A stretch of 64,000 nucleotides of DNA from the NCBI RefSeq assembly GCF_004104075.1, contig NZ_QOVK01000011.1, positions 62,001-126,000 of the forward strand. The letters are read 5' to 3'. The notes under the pieces are model-generated. The model was not told where the DNA came from, searched no databases, and worked only from the letters and a program-made list of their open reading frames with translations. The DNA is from Leeuwenhoekiella polynyae. Lineage in GTDB: Bacteria > Bacteroidota > Bacteroidia > Flavobacteriales > Flavobacteriaceae. The translations under genes and the position numbers were made by a program. Below, in pieces: positions 9,302 through 19,182 of the stretch. How positions within the stretch are numbered: position 1 is the first letter of the stretch; each line of letters opens with the position of its first letter.

Positions 9302-11722
9302 TTATTCGGTACGCAGGGACTTTACCGGGTTAGCGATTGCGGCTTTAATGGCCTGAAAACTTACCGTCATAATCGTGATGATCAAAGCAAATCCGCCAGC
9401 AATGGCAAATACCCACCATTCTATAGTTATTCGGTAAGGGAAATCCTGAAGCCATTTTTGCATTATGAAATAGGCGAGTGGTGTTGAAATTAAGAATGCC
9501 ACACCTATGAGCTTTATAAAATCTTTTGTTAATAAGCGAACTACATTTTGAATGCTTGCGCCCAGTACTTTGCGAATACCTATCTCTTTTTTCTTTTGTT
9601 CGGCTATAAAAGAAACAAGACCGAAAAGACCTAAACAACTTATTAAAATTGCCAAGGAAGTAAATACGGCAGAGATTTTACTCAATCGCTTTTCTTCTGC
9701 ATATAATTTTTCGACTTCCTTATCAATAAAATTGTAAACAAAAGGGGCGTTTGGATTTATTGTTTCCCACGAAGTTTCAAGATTTTTTAAAAGTGTCTTA
9801 TAATCCTGTGTTTCAGCCTTAACAACTAAATAACTCGGTTCTGTTTCGTTATAAAGAAGCAGCGGTTTTATTTTATCTTTTAAAGCCCCAAAATTATAGT
9901 TTTCGGTGACGCCTACAATTTCAAATTCTTGAGTTTGACCGCCATAATTATTTACGAGTATAGCACCGATAGCTTTATCAAATGGAATTTTAAATGCATC
10001 AAGGGTAGCTTTGTTAACCAATATCTGATTTTCATCTTTGTCATTAAGTGTCCTGCCCGCCAGTAATTTGGTGCCTACAGTTTCGAGATATCTTGAGCTC
10101 ACACCGTTATAATGAACTAGGGTCCTATCAGCCAAACTTGCGCCAGGAAGTATAAGTCCCATATCTCCAAATATAAATTCTGAAGGATAATAGTTTGTAC
10201 CCGTAACTTCCTTAACCCCTTTTACTTTTCTAAAGTTGGTGTTTATACTATTAAATCTTGCGGAGATGTCTTGCGTACCTAATTTTACCGCCAGTAGACT
10301 TTCTTTATCAAAGCCCATATCCATTTTTTGGGAATAGTTTACTTGTTGCGTAATTATTATTACCCCTGAAATTAAACTGATAGAAATCACAAACTGAAAA
10401 ACTACCAGCACCTTACGGAAATAGCCATTACCAAAATTTAAGTTCACTGAAGTTTTTAAAACTTTTATTGGCTTTATTGACGAAAGTATGAGTGCAGGAT
10501 AAATACCGGCAACGAGCCCCGTGAAAATTCCCAAAGCTGCAAGTAAGGCCAAAATACGCCAGTCCAGAATACTGAAGTAGCTAATATCTCCTTGTGTCAG
10601 CGTGTTTACAAAAGGTAACGCAACTAAAGTAAGAGGAATACTAATTAACGAGGCAGAAATTGAAAGCAAGACAGATTCTCCTAAAAACTGGCGGATCAAA
10701 TCACCCTTTTCTGCACCTATGGCTTTACGCACACCAATTTCTTTAGCTCTTTTATTTGCCCGTGCTGTACTTAGATTCACAAAATTGACACACGCAATTA
10801 ATTGAATAAAAAACGCTAAAAGGAGCAATAAATACAGGTAATTGATATCTGAAACGGCATCTATTTGGTTTTGAATGCCTTTTGAATATAGATGAATATC
10901 AGTTACCTTTTGAAATTTTAAGGATTTATGGAAGCCCACCTCTGCAAAATCTTTAGCGCCATGTTTTTGCAAAAATTGAGGAATTTTTGCTTCCAGTTTT
11001 TCAATACTTGAGCCAGCCTTTATTTTTAAATAGCTCATTGTGAAATTTTGTGTAGCAAAGTTTTGAATTTCTAGTACGCTTTTGCCCAGCCCATTAGAAT
11101 TCATGGTGAGAATATAATTGGGGTTTAAATGCGTTTTACTAAAATCTTCTTTAAAAACCCCTTTTATAGTAAGCCTATGCTCTTGCTCCCCACTTCCTAA
11201 AATCAATGTTTTATTAAGTGCGCTTTTGCTTCCAAAAAGTTTGGTAGCTAATGCTTTTGAAAGAACAATTGAATTGGGTTGAGTTAAAGCCCCTTCTGCC
11301 TTACCTTCACTAAACGGAAAATTAAAAACCTTAAAAAACGTAGAATCTGCTAAATACCCACGCGTTTCGTAAAATGCTTCATCAGTTTCCGGGTTTCGTA
11401 ACAATCCATCGTTTCCAGATCCAAAATAAACCACCCTACAGGCCTCTGCAACTTCTGGAAAATCCTCTTTCATAGCAAAAGCTATAGGAGGTGAAACTCC
11501 TGCGGAAAGCGCCCCATCGTCATGTTCCGCGATTGATGTATTTATCCTGTAAATCAATTTAGCATCTGCAAAATCCTTATCGTAACCAAACTGTGCTGTA
11601 ACATAGATAAGTATGCTCAGGCAGCAAACCGTGCCCACCGTTAACCCAAGCAGGTTTATTGAAGTCTGTAGCCTATTCTTTTGTAAGCTTCTCCACGCGA
11701 TTTTGATATAGTTTCTAAGCAT
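9302..11722 (-). CDS. FtsX/MacB-type ABC permease 5
   Basis: The 806-residue protein has coupling motifs KEIGVRKAIGAE (first half) and KEIGIRKVLGAS (second half). The start MLRNYIKIAWRS and end NPVKSLRTE are shared with siblings. The interior looks more A/T-rich than its neighbours, and the periplasmic domains are lysine-rich and clearly divergent, while the last 60 bp are almost identical to those of permease 6. That mosaic of conserved ends and divergent centre fits tandem duplication with later divergence or gene conversion at the ends. Confidence 0.92.
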   Translation of the reverse strand: MLRNYIKIAWRSLQKNRLQTSINLLGLTVGTVCCLSILIYVTAQFGYDKDFADAKLIYRINTSIAEHDDGALSAGVSPPIAFAMKEDFPEVAEACRVVYFGSGNDGLLRNPETDEAFYETRGYLADSTFFKVFNFPFSEGKAEGALTQPNSIVLSKALATKLFGSKSALNKTLILGSGEQEHRLTIKGVFKEDFSKTHLNPNYILTMNSNGLGKSVLEIQNFATQNFTMSYLKIKAGSSIEKLEAKIPQFLQKHGAKDFAEVGFHKSLKFQKVTDIHLYSKGIQNQIDAVSDINYLYLLLLLAFFIQLIACVNFVNLSTARANKRAKEIGVRKAIGAEKGDLIRQFLGESVLLSISASLISIPLTLVALPFVNTLTQGDISYFSILDWRILALLAALGIFTGLVAGIYPALILSSIKPIKVLKTSVNLNFGNGYFRKVLVVFQFVISISLISGVIIITQQVNYSQKMDMGFDKESLLAVKLGTQDISARFNSINTNFRKVKGVKEVTGTNYYPSEFIFGDMGLILPGASLADRTLVHYNGVSSRYLETVGTKLLAGRTLNDKDENQILVNKATLDAFKIPFDKAIGAILVNNYGGQTQEFEIVGVTENYNFGALKDKIKPLLLYNETEPSYLVVKAETQDYKTLLKNLETSWETINPNAPFVYNFIDKEVEKLYAEEKRLSKISAVFTSLAILISCLGLFGLVSFIAEQKKKEIGIRKVLGASIQNVVRLLTKDFIKLIGVAFLISTPLAYFIMQKWLQDFPYRITIEWWVFAIAGGFALIITIMTVSFQAIKAAIANPVKSLRTE

Positions 11723-11746
11723 AGCTGATTGATTTTGATTGATGAA
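11723..11746 (-). repeat. 24-nt conserved linker, permease 6 to 5
   Basis: This is an exact copy of the linker at 9278-9301, lying between the TAA of permease 6 and the ATG of permease 5. Confidence 0.88.
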
Positions 11747-14218
11747 TTATTCGGTACGCAGGGATTTTACCGGGTTAGCGATTGCGGCTTTAATGGCCTG
11801 AAAACTCACGGTTATTAAAGCTATAGCCAGTGCCAAAGCACCTGCTGCTACAAATGCCCAGATGGGTATGTCTATTCGATAGGCAAAATCCTGCAGCCAA
11901 CTATCCATGGCTAACCAGGCTACCGGTACTGCAAGGATTAACGCCAGTAAAACCAACTTTAAAAAGTTAATAGCTAAAAGTTTTACGATGCTGCTTACGC
12001 TGGCTCCTAATACTTTACGTACACCTATTTCTTTCGTGCGTTGCTGTGCTGTAAAGGCGATAAGACCAAATAGTCCCAGACATGCAACAAAAATGGCAAG
12101 TATGCTAAAGCCCGTAAATAAGGAGGCTAAGCGCTGATCTTCCTGATAGGCGTAAGCCAAATCTTCATCTAAAAACGAATATTCAAAAGGAGTACTTTCC
12201 AAATAACTTTCCCACAAATCCTGCACCTGACCGATTACTTTCTTAGTATGCTCTCCGGATATTTTAAGGCTGATAAACGAAGTACGGGTATCGTAACTCT
12301 TTGATTCTTCAGCAAAAAGGGCAAATGGCTCAATGGGAGTATGTAAGGATTCCAGATTAAAATCTTTTAAAATACCTACTACCGTGTAATATTCCATGTT
12401 ACCGCCGGGATAGCGTATTTGCTTTCCTATAGGATTTTCCCAACCTATTTGAGCGGCAGCTGTTTCGTTAAGAATAACCGATAGCGAATCTTTAAACTGC
12501 TTATCAAAGCCTCGTCCGTCAACGATTTCCAAATCCAGCGTTGGTATAAATTTATCGTCTACCAGATACGAACTCAGTGAAATATCAGTTGCAATATGGG
12601 GTTCGTCAGCTGTGGGTTTTGGGGTGTAGAAATCCCCAAAATTCCCACGGGTGAGCATCCCACTCGAACTGCTTGCTGCTTCTACACCGGTTAACGCCGT
12701 AAGTTCTTTTTTGAAACTAGCCAGACTGTTCCCCAGAGTTTCGGCATTGTTAATGACCAAAACATGATCTTTATCAAAACCCAAATCTTTTTGTTGGGCA
12801 TAACGCAACTGACTAAACACCACCAGGGTGCAAATGATCAGGGTGATCGCAATTGAAAATTGAAAAACAACCAACCCGTTGCGGATAAAACTGGATTGGG
12901 TTGTTTTACCCACTTTTCCTTTTAAGGCTCGTATAGGATTGAAGGATGTAAGGAAAAATGCAGGATACATTCCGGCTAACAGGGTGGTAAGGACTACAAC
13001 AGCTAGTATTAGCAAGATTAGATTTCTATTGAAAAATGCCTGAATATCAAGCTCTTTTCCGGTCAACCCGTTAAACATCGGTAAAATCAAGAGCACCGTG
13101 ATAAAAGCCAGTAGTGTGGCACAAAAAGTATAACAGAAAACTTCGGTCATAAACTGCTTAACGAGCTGTTTCCGTTGCGATCCTAAGACTTTACGAATCC
13201 CTATTTCCTTACTGCGTTTTACAGCCTGAACGGTAGAAAGGTTCATAAAATTCACGCAAGCCAGAATGATGATAAAAAAGGCGATGATGCCTAAAATATA
13301 GAGGCTTTTAACATTGTGCTGCTCGGTTATGGAAGACGTAATTCCCTGAGAATACAAATGAATATCCGACAAAGCTTGTAAGTGCAGTTCCCAGTAATTT
13401 CCCTTCTCTATAAACTCCTCAAAAGGTTGCCCTATACGCTCAAACGCGGGTGCTGCCTGTACCTTGAGCATCTCCGGAAATCGGGATTCCAGATTCGCCA
13501 GGGTCGCCGGATTCGCACTTGCCTGTGAGGTGAGCTTTACATAAGTCGCCATATTGAGCCATACCCAACTCCAATTGAAATAGGTGACCTCATTAAAATT
13601 GGCTACCGGCATCAGGATGTCAAATTTTACCGAAGCCGGATAGCTGGTGAGATCTTCAAACACTCCGGTCACTTGTAAGGGTTTCCCAGAGTCCCCATAT
13701 GCCAATGTTTTACCCATAGGATCTGCATCGCCAAAGTATTTCTTTGCGATTTGTGGGGTAATCACAATACTGTTGGGCTCCTGCAAACAGGTAGTAGCAT
13801 CCCCTTTTTGCAAGGGATAGCTTAGAACTTCTAAGAAATTAGGATCAACAGCAAGAATTTCAGATTCATTAAAAACTTTTGTATGCGTCGCGTTTGTGTA
13901 TGCTAATTTGGTATTGTCGGGTTGATAAATGCGCGTTGCGCTTTCAATTTCCGGAAACTGATCTACTAAAGCTTGCCCGGCAGGTGGTGGTGTGTATCCC
14001 GCATAAAACGTGTTGTCCCCCATTTTGCCTTTCATATTCACTCGGTAGACTTGCGCCGCCTGATCAAACTGGGTATCATAAGCCAGCTCATTCTGGATGT
14101 ATAATGCAATGAGTATCACCGATACTAAACCAATGGTTAACCCCAAAATATTAAGCACACTATTGGTCTTGTATCTTAAGATATTCCGCCAGGCGATTTT
14201 GATGTAGTTTCTAAACAT
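11747..14218 (-). CDS. FtsX/MacB-type ABC permease 6
   Basis: At 823 residues this is the longest intact member. It starts MFRNYIKIAWRN and ends NPVKSLRTE. Coupling motifs are KEIGIRKVLGSQ and KEIGVRKVLGAS. The first periplasmic domain is slightly expanded, and IHLYSQGITSS before TM2 is shared in form with permeases 4, 5 and 10, suggesting a subgroup. The downstream spacer is the 24-nt linker; the upstream spacer (toward permease 7) has a REP-like palindrome instead. Confidence 0.92.
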   Translation of the reverse strand: MFRNYIKIAWRNILRYKTNSVLNILGLTIGLVSVILIALYIQNELAYDTQFDQAAQVYRVNMKGKMGDNTFYAGYTPPPAGQALVDQFPEIESATRIYQPDNTKLAYTNATHTKVFNESEILAVDPNFLEVLSYPLQKGDATTCLQEPNSIVITPQIAKKYFGDADPMGKTLAYGDSGKPLQVTGVFEDLTSYPASVKFDILMPVANFNEVTYFNWSWVWLNMATYVKLTSQASANPATLANLESRFPEMLKVQAAPAFERIGQPFEEFIEKGNYWELHLQALSDIHLYSQGITSSITEQHNVKSLYILGIIAFFIIILACVNFMNLSTVQAVKRSKEIGIRKVLGSQRKQLVKQFMTEVFCYTFCATLLAFITVLLILPMFNGLTGKELDIQAFFNRNLILLILAVVVLTTLLAGMYPAFFLTSFNPIRALKGKVGKTTQSSFIRNGLVVFQFSIAITLIICTLVVFSQLRYAQQKDLGFDKDHVLVINNAETLGNSLASFKKELTALTGVEAASSSSGMLTRGNFGDFYTPKPTADEPHIATDISLSSYLVDDKFIPTLDLEIVDGRGFDKQFKDSLSVILNETAAAQIGWENPIGKQIRYPGGNMEYYTVVGILKDFNLESLHTPIEPFALFAEESKSYDTRTSFISLKISGEHTKKVIGQVQDLWESYLESTPFEYSFLDEDLAYAYQEDQRLASLFTGFSILAIFVACLGLFGLIAFTAQQRTKEIGVRKVLGASVSSIVKLLAINFLKLVLLALILAVPVAWLAMDSWLQDFAYRIDIPIWAFVAAGALALAIALITVSFQAIKAAIANPVKSLRTE

Positions 14219-14239
14219 AATTCAATATTACTTTTAGTG

Positions 14240-14270
14240 TTCCTAATTCCCCCTTTGGGGGTTAGGGGGC
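14240..14270. repeat. REP-like palindrome between permeases 6 and 7
   Basis: CCCCC-TTT-GGGGG (14249-14261) is followed by a second GGGGG tract, directly before the stop of permease 7. It is the simplest member of the palindrome class also seen at 1860 and 4368. Confidence 0.6.
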
Positions 14271-16643
14271 TCATTCAGTTCTCAAAGACTTTACCGGGTT
14301 AGCTACTGCGGCTTTGATGGCTTGTATACTAAGGGTAAGCATCGCAATACCTATGGTTAGGGCCCCAGAAAGAATGTAAAGCCCATAGGGTTCGGCAATT
14401 TTATAGGCAAAACCCTGCAACCAACTCGTGGTAAAATACCAGGCTATAGGCAAAGCAATACAAAGCGCAATGCCTATTAGTTTTAAAAATTTAACTGACA
14501 GCAGGTAGGTGATTTGAACAATAGATGCACCCAGCACCTTACGTATACCTATTTCCTTTTTACGCTGTGCAACCATAAATACTGAAAGTCCAAAAAGTCC
14601 CAAACAGGAAACCAAAATGGTTATCGCTGAAAAAATATTGAGTATAGCTGCGGTACGCTGTTCACTCTTATACAAGTTTTGATAGTCATTGTCCAGGAAC
14701 GAATACGACAAGGCACTATCTGGGTTGAATTCGGTCCAAACTGTTTGAATTGCCGCTAATCCTTGACTTGTACTGCCTTGAATTTTAGCTAATATTTTTG
14801 CCGTCCAGTCATACTCTGCAAAGAGTACCACAGGTGAAATACCCTGATGCAGGGAAGCAAAGTTAAAATCTTGCAATACGCCTTTGATAAAGCCCTTTCT
14901 ACCGTTAAGATTTACGGCTTCTCCTATGGCCTCTTCAGGGGTTAAGCCCAATTGATCTACTGCTGTTTTATTCAGCATAAACGCATAGACCCGCGCTTCT
15001 TGGGGCTGTTGAACCTGTAGTTTATCACTTTCATTGAAATTGGTTCCCGCGATCAAGCGCATTCCCAGTGTGGTGATATAATCTTTATCTACCGGCGCAG
15101 CTGTAATAGACATCCCGCTTTCCTGACCGTTAACCTTCATGCTGTAGCCCCCTTTCATATCAACTGGAGTATCTGAAGAAGCGGTTACCTCATTAATGTA
15201 TTGAGAGGTTACTAATTTCTCTTTAAAAGATTCAACGGTATTCTGGCTCATAGAACTGGCATCAACCACAACGACATTAGACCGGTTAACCCCGGTATCG
15301 GCCTTACTTATAAAATCCAGTTGCTTCTTAGCTACTAAAGTGCCTATGATGAAGATAATGGAAACCGCAAACTGAAAAACAACCAGAAATTTTCGTAAAC
15401 TGGCGGTATTAGTTAGTGATGTGGCGTTATTCTTTAAGGCATTTACCGGTTTAAATCGAGACAACACGAGTGCGGGCCAACCGCCTGCCAAAAGCGCTGT
15501 GGTAAAAAACAACAACACAAGGGTTAGTACAAAGTACGTCCCGTCCCAACTCGTGAGACTTATATTTAACGTAGTGAGCTTATTAAAAGCAGGCATCAAC
15601 GCGATTGCGATCAGCGTTCCTGTGCAAACAGCCAATATGGTTAGTATAGCTGCCTCTGTCAAAAATTGAATGATTAGGCTTTGACGCGAAGCACCCATAA
15701 CTTTACGAACACCTATTTCCCGAAGTCGTTCAACAGATTTTGCCGTCATTAAATTGGTAAAGTTTATGGCAGCTATCGTCAATAACAACACCGCTATTAC
15801 CCCAAGTATGAATAAATAAGTCTTTAGATTTCCAGAAGCCGCGCTAGAAAGATGATCTTCTGTGAGCGGTATAAAATCAAACCGCATCGTAAAGCCTCCT
15901 TTAAAATCGTCCTGAAACTGATTTTGCACATAGGCATTAAATTTCTGTTCGGCTTGGAGGCGTTGTTCTGGTGTTTTTAGAAGTAAATAGGAGTGATCGT
16001 TTGCTGAATTCCAAATTTCCTGTTCTGAGCGCTTATTGGACAAGTAGGAGCCTGCCAAATCAAACTGAAGGGATGAATAAGGTGGATTATCCTTAACGAC
16101 CCCGGTAACTTCCCAAATCTTATCATTAATGACAATAGATTTCCCTAGTGCGGGCTGATTTTTAAAATACTTCTTTGCCGTACGTTGCGTAATAACAACA
16201 GTATTGGGCTTGTCTAGTGCCGTACCCGGGTTACCACTTATAAAATCAAAACTGAAAATATGGAAGATCGAAGCATCGGCAAGTAACATGTTGCCTTCAG
16301 TAAAGTGGGTATTGCCCACCTCGACCTCACGACGGTCATACCTGTAAATACGTACAGCATCTTCTACCTCATAAAACTCACGCTTCGCAACGGGAGCAAC
16401 CGCTGTGGGCGTATTACGGGTATGGGTCGCCTCTACATCAGATGGGGATTTATAACTGTAGTTTACAAAAACAATACGGACTGCCTTATCGTTAAAACGG
16501 TCGTACCGTAATTCGTTAAGAATATAAGTCCCTAAGAGCATAAAACATGTAACGCCCAGTATTAAACCGAAAAGACTTAAGGTAGTGGTCATCTTGTTCT
16601 TCCAAAGATTCCGCCACGCGATTTTGATATAATTTTTAAGCAT
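14271..16643 (-). CDS. FtsX/MacB-type ABC permease 7
   Basis: The 790-residue protein starts MLKNYIKIAWRN and ends NPVKSLRTE. Coupling motifs are REIGVRKVMGAS (first half) and KEIGIRKVLGAS (second half). Before TM2 it has DHLSSAASGNLK in place of the IHLYS motif of permeases 4-6, so its first periplasmic domain belongs to another subgroup. An 83-bp spacer (16644-16726) separates it from permease 8 and contains no clear linker; it ends in a G-rich stretch that may be a decayed REP-like element. Confidence 0.92.
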   Translation of the reverse strand: MLKNYIKIAWRNLWKNKMTTTLSLFGLILGVTCFMLLGTYILNELRYDRFNDKAVRIVFVNYSYKSPSDVEATHTRNTPTAVAPVAKREFYEVEDAVRIYRYDRREVEVGNTHFTEGNMLLADASIFHIFSFDFISGNPGTALDKPNTVVITQRTAKKYFKNQPALGKSIVINDKIWEVTGVVKDNPPYSSLQFDLAGSYLSNKRSEQEIWNSANDHSYLLLKTPEQRLQAEQKFNAYVQNQFQDDFKGGFTMRFDFIPLTEDHLSSAASGNLKTYLFILGVIAVLLLTIAAINFTNLMTAKSVERLREIGVRKVMGASRQSLIIQFLTEAAILTILAVCTGTLIAIALMPAFNKLTTLNISLTSWDGTYFVLTLVLLFFTTALLAGGWPALVLSRFKPVNALKNNATSLTNTASLRKFLVVFQFAVSIIFIIGTLVAKKQLDFISKADTGVNRSNVVVVDASSMSQNTVESFKEKLVTSQYINEVTASSDTPVDMKGGYSMKVNGQESGMSITAAPVDKDYITTLGMRLIAGTNFNESDKLQVQQPQEARVYAFMLNKTAVDQLGLTPEEAIGEAVNLNGRKGFIKGVLQDFNFASLHQGISPVVLFAEYDWTAKILAKIQGSTSQGLAAIQTVWTEFNPDSALSYSFLDNDYQNLYKSEQRTAAILNIFSAITILVSCLGLFGLSVFMVAQRKKEIGIRKVLGASIVQITYLLSVKFLKLIGIALCIALPIAWYFTTSWLQGFAYKIAEPYGLYILSGALTIGIAMLTLSIQAIKAAVANPVKSLRTE

Positions 16644-16726
16644 AATTCATGAGCATTTTATTAGCAATCTTATTCATCAATTTCTGCTGCCCTAATCCTG
16701 AAAATCTGCGGAACAGGCAGTGAGGG

Positions 16727-19123
16727 CTATTGAGTTCTTAAGCTTTTCACAGGGTTAGCAAATGCTGCTTTTAGCGCCTGAAAGCTTACCGTAAACAAGG
16801 TAATCCCCAATGCTCCCGCACCTGCCGCGATAAAAATCCAAATGGAAATCTCGGTGTGGTACGTAAATTTCTGTACCCAATTATGCATTAAATAATAGGA
16901 AACGGGAGCTGCGATAAGCAGTGCAATAAACACCAGTACTAAAAAATCTTTAGACAAAAGCATCCAAAGATTAGCAACTGATGCGCCCAGCACTTTGCGC
17001 ACTCCTATTTCCTTGGTACGTTGTTCTGCTACAAAAGAGGCTAATCCAAATAAACCGAGACAACTTATTACTATTGCTAGTGCGGTAAATACTTTTGCAA
17101 GACTTGCAATACGATCTTCTTCAGCAAATTTCTTCGCATATTCCTGATCTATAAAATCATAATGAAAAAGGGCATTGGGAAAGTGTTCTTTAAAAACTTT
17201 CTCTACCGTCGCTAAATTTTCACGCATGCTGTTTTCCGGATTCAGGCGCAGATTCCAATAACTGGCATTATTAAACCCATCAAACATATAAATGGCTTGT
17301 TTCACGGGTTCATAGGGAGATTGCACCACCATATCTTTCATAACACCTATAATTTGTAGTTTACGCATACCGCCCTCATTACTACCTTGTGTAAGGTATT
17401 TGCCCACAGGATCCTGCAGTCCCATATAGGCTACTGCAGACTCATTTAGAATTACCGCGGTAGAGTCTGTTGGAAACTCCCGGGAAAAACCACGTCCCGC
17501 AGCCATTTTAATTTTTAAGGTCTCCACGTATTCGTACGAGATCTGTGTATAGGCAAGGTCTTCTTGAAAACCTTCAGGCTTACCTTCCCAGCCATAGCCG
17601 CTTTGATTAGACCACACCTCAGTTGTTGGGCTGCTTGAAGTTGCCATTTCTAATACGGCACCCGATTTTTTAAACTGGTTGCGCATCATATCATGCTTCC
17701 CTAAAAACTGATTACTCATCACAGGGATTTGTATCAGGTTTTCCGTGGTGTATCCAGTAGGTCTGTTTTTGCTGAAATCAATCTGCGACATAACGATAAG
17801 CGTTCCAATAATCAGAGCTGCTGAAACACTAAACTGGGTTACCACAAGTATTTTCCGCGGAAGGGTAGCCAGTTTACCCACTTTAAAGGTTCCTTTCAAG
17901 ACTTTAATAGGTCTAAACGAAGACAAATACAAAGCAGGATAACTTCCTGAAACCAGAGCGGTAAAAGCTATGAAGAGTAAAATTACTACCCAAAATACCA
18001 GATTGCTCCACGGAAAGGTAATGGCTTTATCTGCTAATGTGTTAAAGGGCTTTAAAAATACTAGCGTGATTGCCAATGCCAGAATACAGGCCATAATCAC
18101 GACAAGAAAGGATTCGGTTAAAAACTGCTTTATAAGTTGGTTTTTTGTAGAACCTATTGTTTTGCGAATGCCTACTTCAATAACTCGTTTCTCACTTCGT
18201 GCAGTCGCCAGATTCATAAAATTTATACACGCCAATAGCAACACAAATGCCCCAATTATCCCAAAAAGCCACACATTCTCAATACGACCACCGGTTTGAA
18301 CACCATCTTCAAAGTTTGAATGCAAATGCCATTCTCGCATAGGAAATAAAAACAACTGTGGATTGAACGGTGCTACCTCTGCATCACTCTCTTTTTTGAC
18401 CGAAGTAATTGCAGCACTTGCACTTGCCAGATCCACCCCATCGGCCAATTCAACAAAAAGCTGAAAAGAGTTGTTTCCCCATTGATCTATCGACGATTCA
18501 ATCCAATCTTTTTTTGCATAAAGTGACCATGGCATAAGATATTCCATATCCTTAAAATCATTTCCTTCAGGGATATCTTCATAAATCGCACTCACGATCA
18601 TATGGTCAACATCATTTACTTTAATGATTTTACCCATCGCATTCCCGGCACCGAACATCGTCTTCGCAGCCGTTTGAGAAAGCATAATCGCATTAGATGA
18701 TTTTAAGGCAGCAGCATCTCCCTGTATTATTTTAAGGTTGATCATCTGGGTGAATTCTGGCTGAACAGAATATCCGTCAAGTGAGATTGCAGTCTCTTTA
18801 TAATTAAAATTTCTACTTTTTGACCAGGAAGCCATGCTTAGATACTTAAACTTAGATTCAAAGTTTTCTCGAAGTGCAAATTCTAAAGGCCGCGGTATTG
18901 CGGGCCCGGTTTGGGTCTTGCCATTAAAAGTCTGTGACTGGTATACCTGAGCAAGTCTCGGTTTGTTCTCAAAATAACTGTTGAAATTAACCTCATCTGC
19001 AACCCAAAGTCCTATCATCAACGTAACGGCCATTCCTAAAGCAAGGCCAAAAATATTTATGGCAGAATAGCCTTTGTGTTTTAAAAGGTTTCTAAAGGCA
19101 ATGTTTATATAGTTCTTAAACAT
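16727..19123 (-). CDS. FtsX/MacB-type ABC permease 8
   Basis: The 798-residue protein starts MFKNYINIAFRN and ends NPVKSLRTQ; the final Q replaces the E of its siblings. Coupling motifs are IEVGIRKTIGST and KEIGVRKVLGAS. It is closest to permease 9: both have W-H-L-(H/R)-S-x-F-x-D-G before TM2 and FMNLATARSEKR after it. The 59-bp spacer to permease 9 (19124-19182) keeps a partial linker (tgattttttgattga), suggesting a decayed copy. Confidence 0.92.
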   Translation of the reverse strand: MFKNYINIAFRNLLKHKGYSAINIFGLALGMAVTLMIGLWVADEVNFNSYFENKPRLAQVYQSQTFNGKTQTGPAIPRPLEFALRENFESKFKYLSMASWSKSRNFNYKETAISLDGYSVQPEFTQMINLKIIQGDAAALKSSNAIMLSQTAAKTMFGAGNAMGKIIKVNDVDHMIVSAIYEDIPEGNDFKDMEYLMPWSLYAKKDWIESSIDQWGNNSFQLFVELADGVDLASASAAITSVKKESDAEVAPFNPQLFLFPMREWHLHSNFEDGVQTGGRIENVWLFGIIGAFVLLLACINFMNLATARSEKRVIEVGIRKTIGSTKNQLIKQFLTESFLVVIMACILALAITLVFLKPFNTLADKAITFPWSNLVFWVVILLFIAFTALVSGSYPALYLSSFRPIKVLKGTFKVGKLATLPRKILVVTQFSVSAALIIGTLIVMSQIDFSKNRPTGYTTENLIQIPVMSNQFLGKHDMMRNQFKKSGAVLEMATSSSPTTEVWSNQSGYGWEGKPEGFQEDLAYTQISYEYVETLKIKMAAGRGFSREFPTDSTAVILNESAVAYMGLQDPVGKYLTQGSNEGGMRKLQIIGVMKDMVVQSPYEPVKQAIYMFDGFNNASYWNLRLNPENSMRENLATVEKVFKEHFPNALFHYDFIDQEYAKKFAEEDRIASLAKVFTALAIVISCLGLFGLASFVAEQRTKEIGVRKVLGASVANLWMLLSKDFLVLVFIALLIAAPVSYYLMHNWVQKFTYHTEISIWIFIAAGAGALGITLFTVSFQALKAAFANPVKSLRTQ

Positions 19124-19182
19124 ACTGGCTTGATTTTTTGATTGACGCTTTTAAAGTATCTCCTTACTATGACTAATTATTT

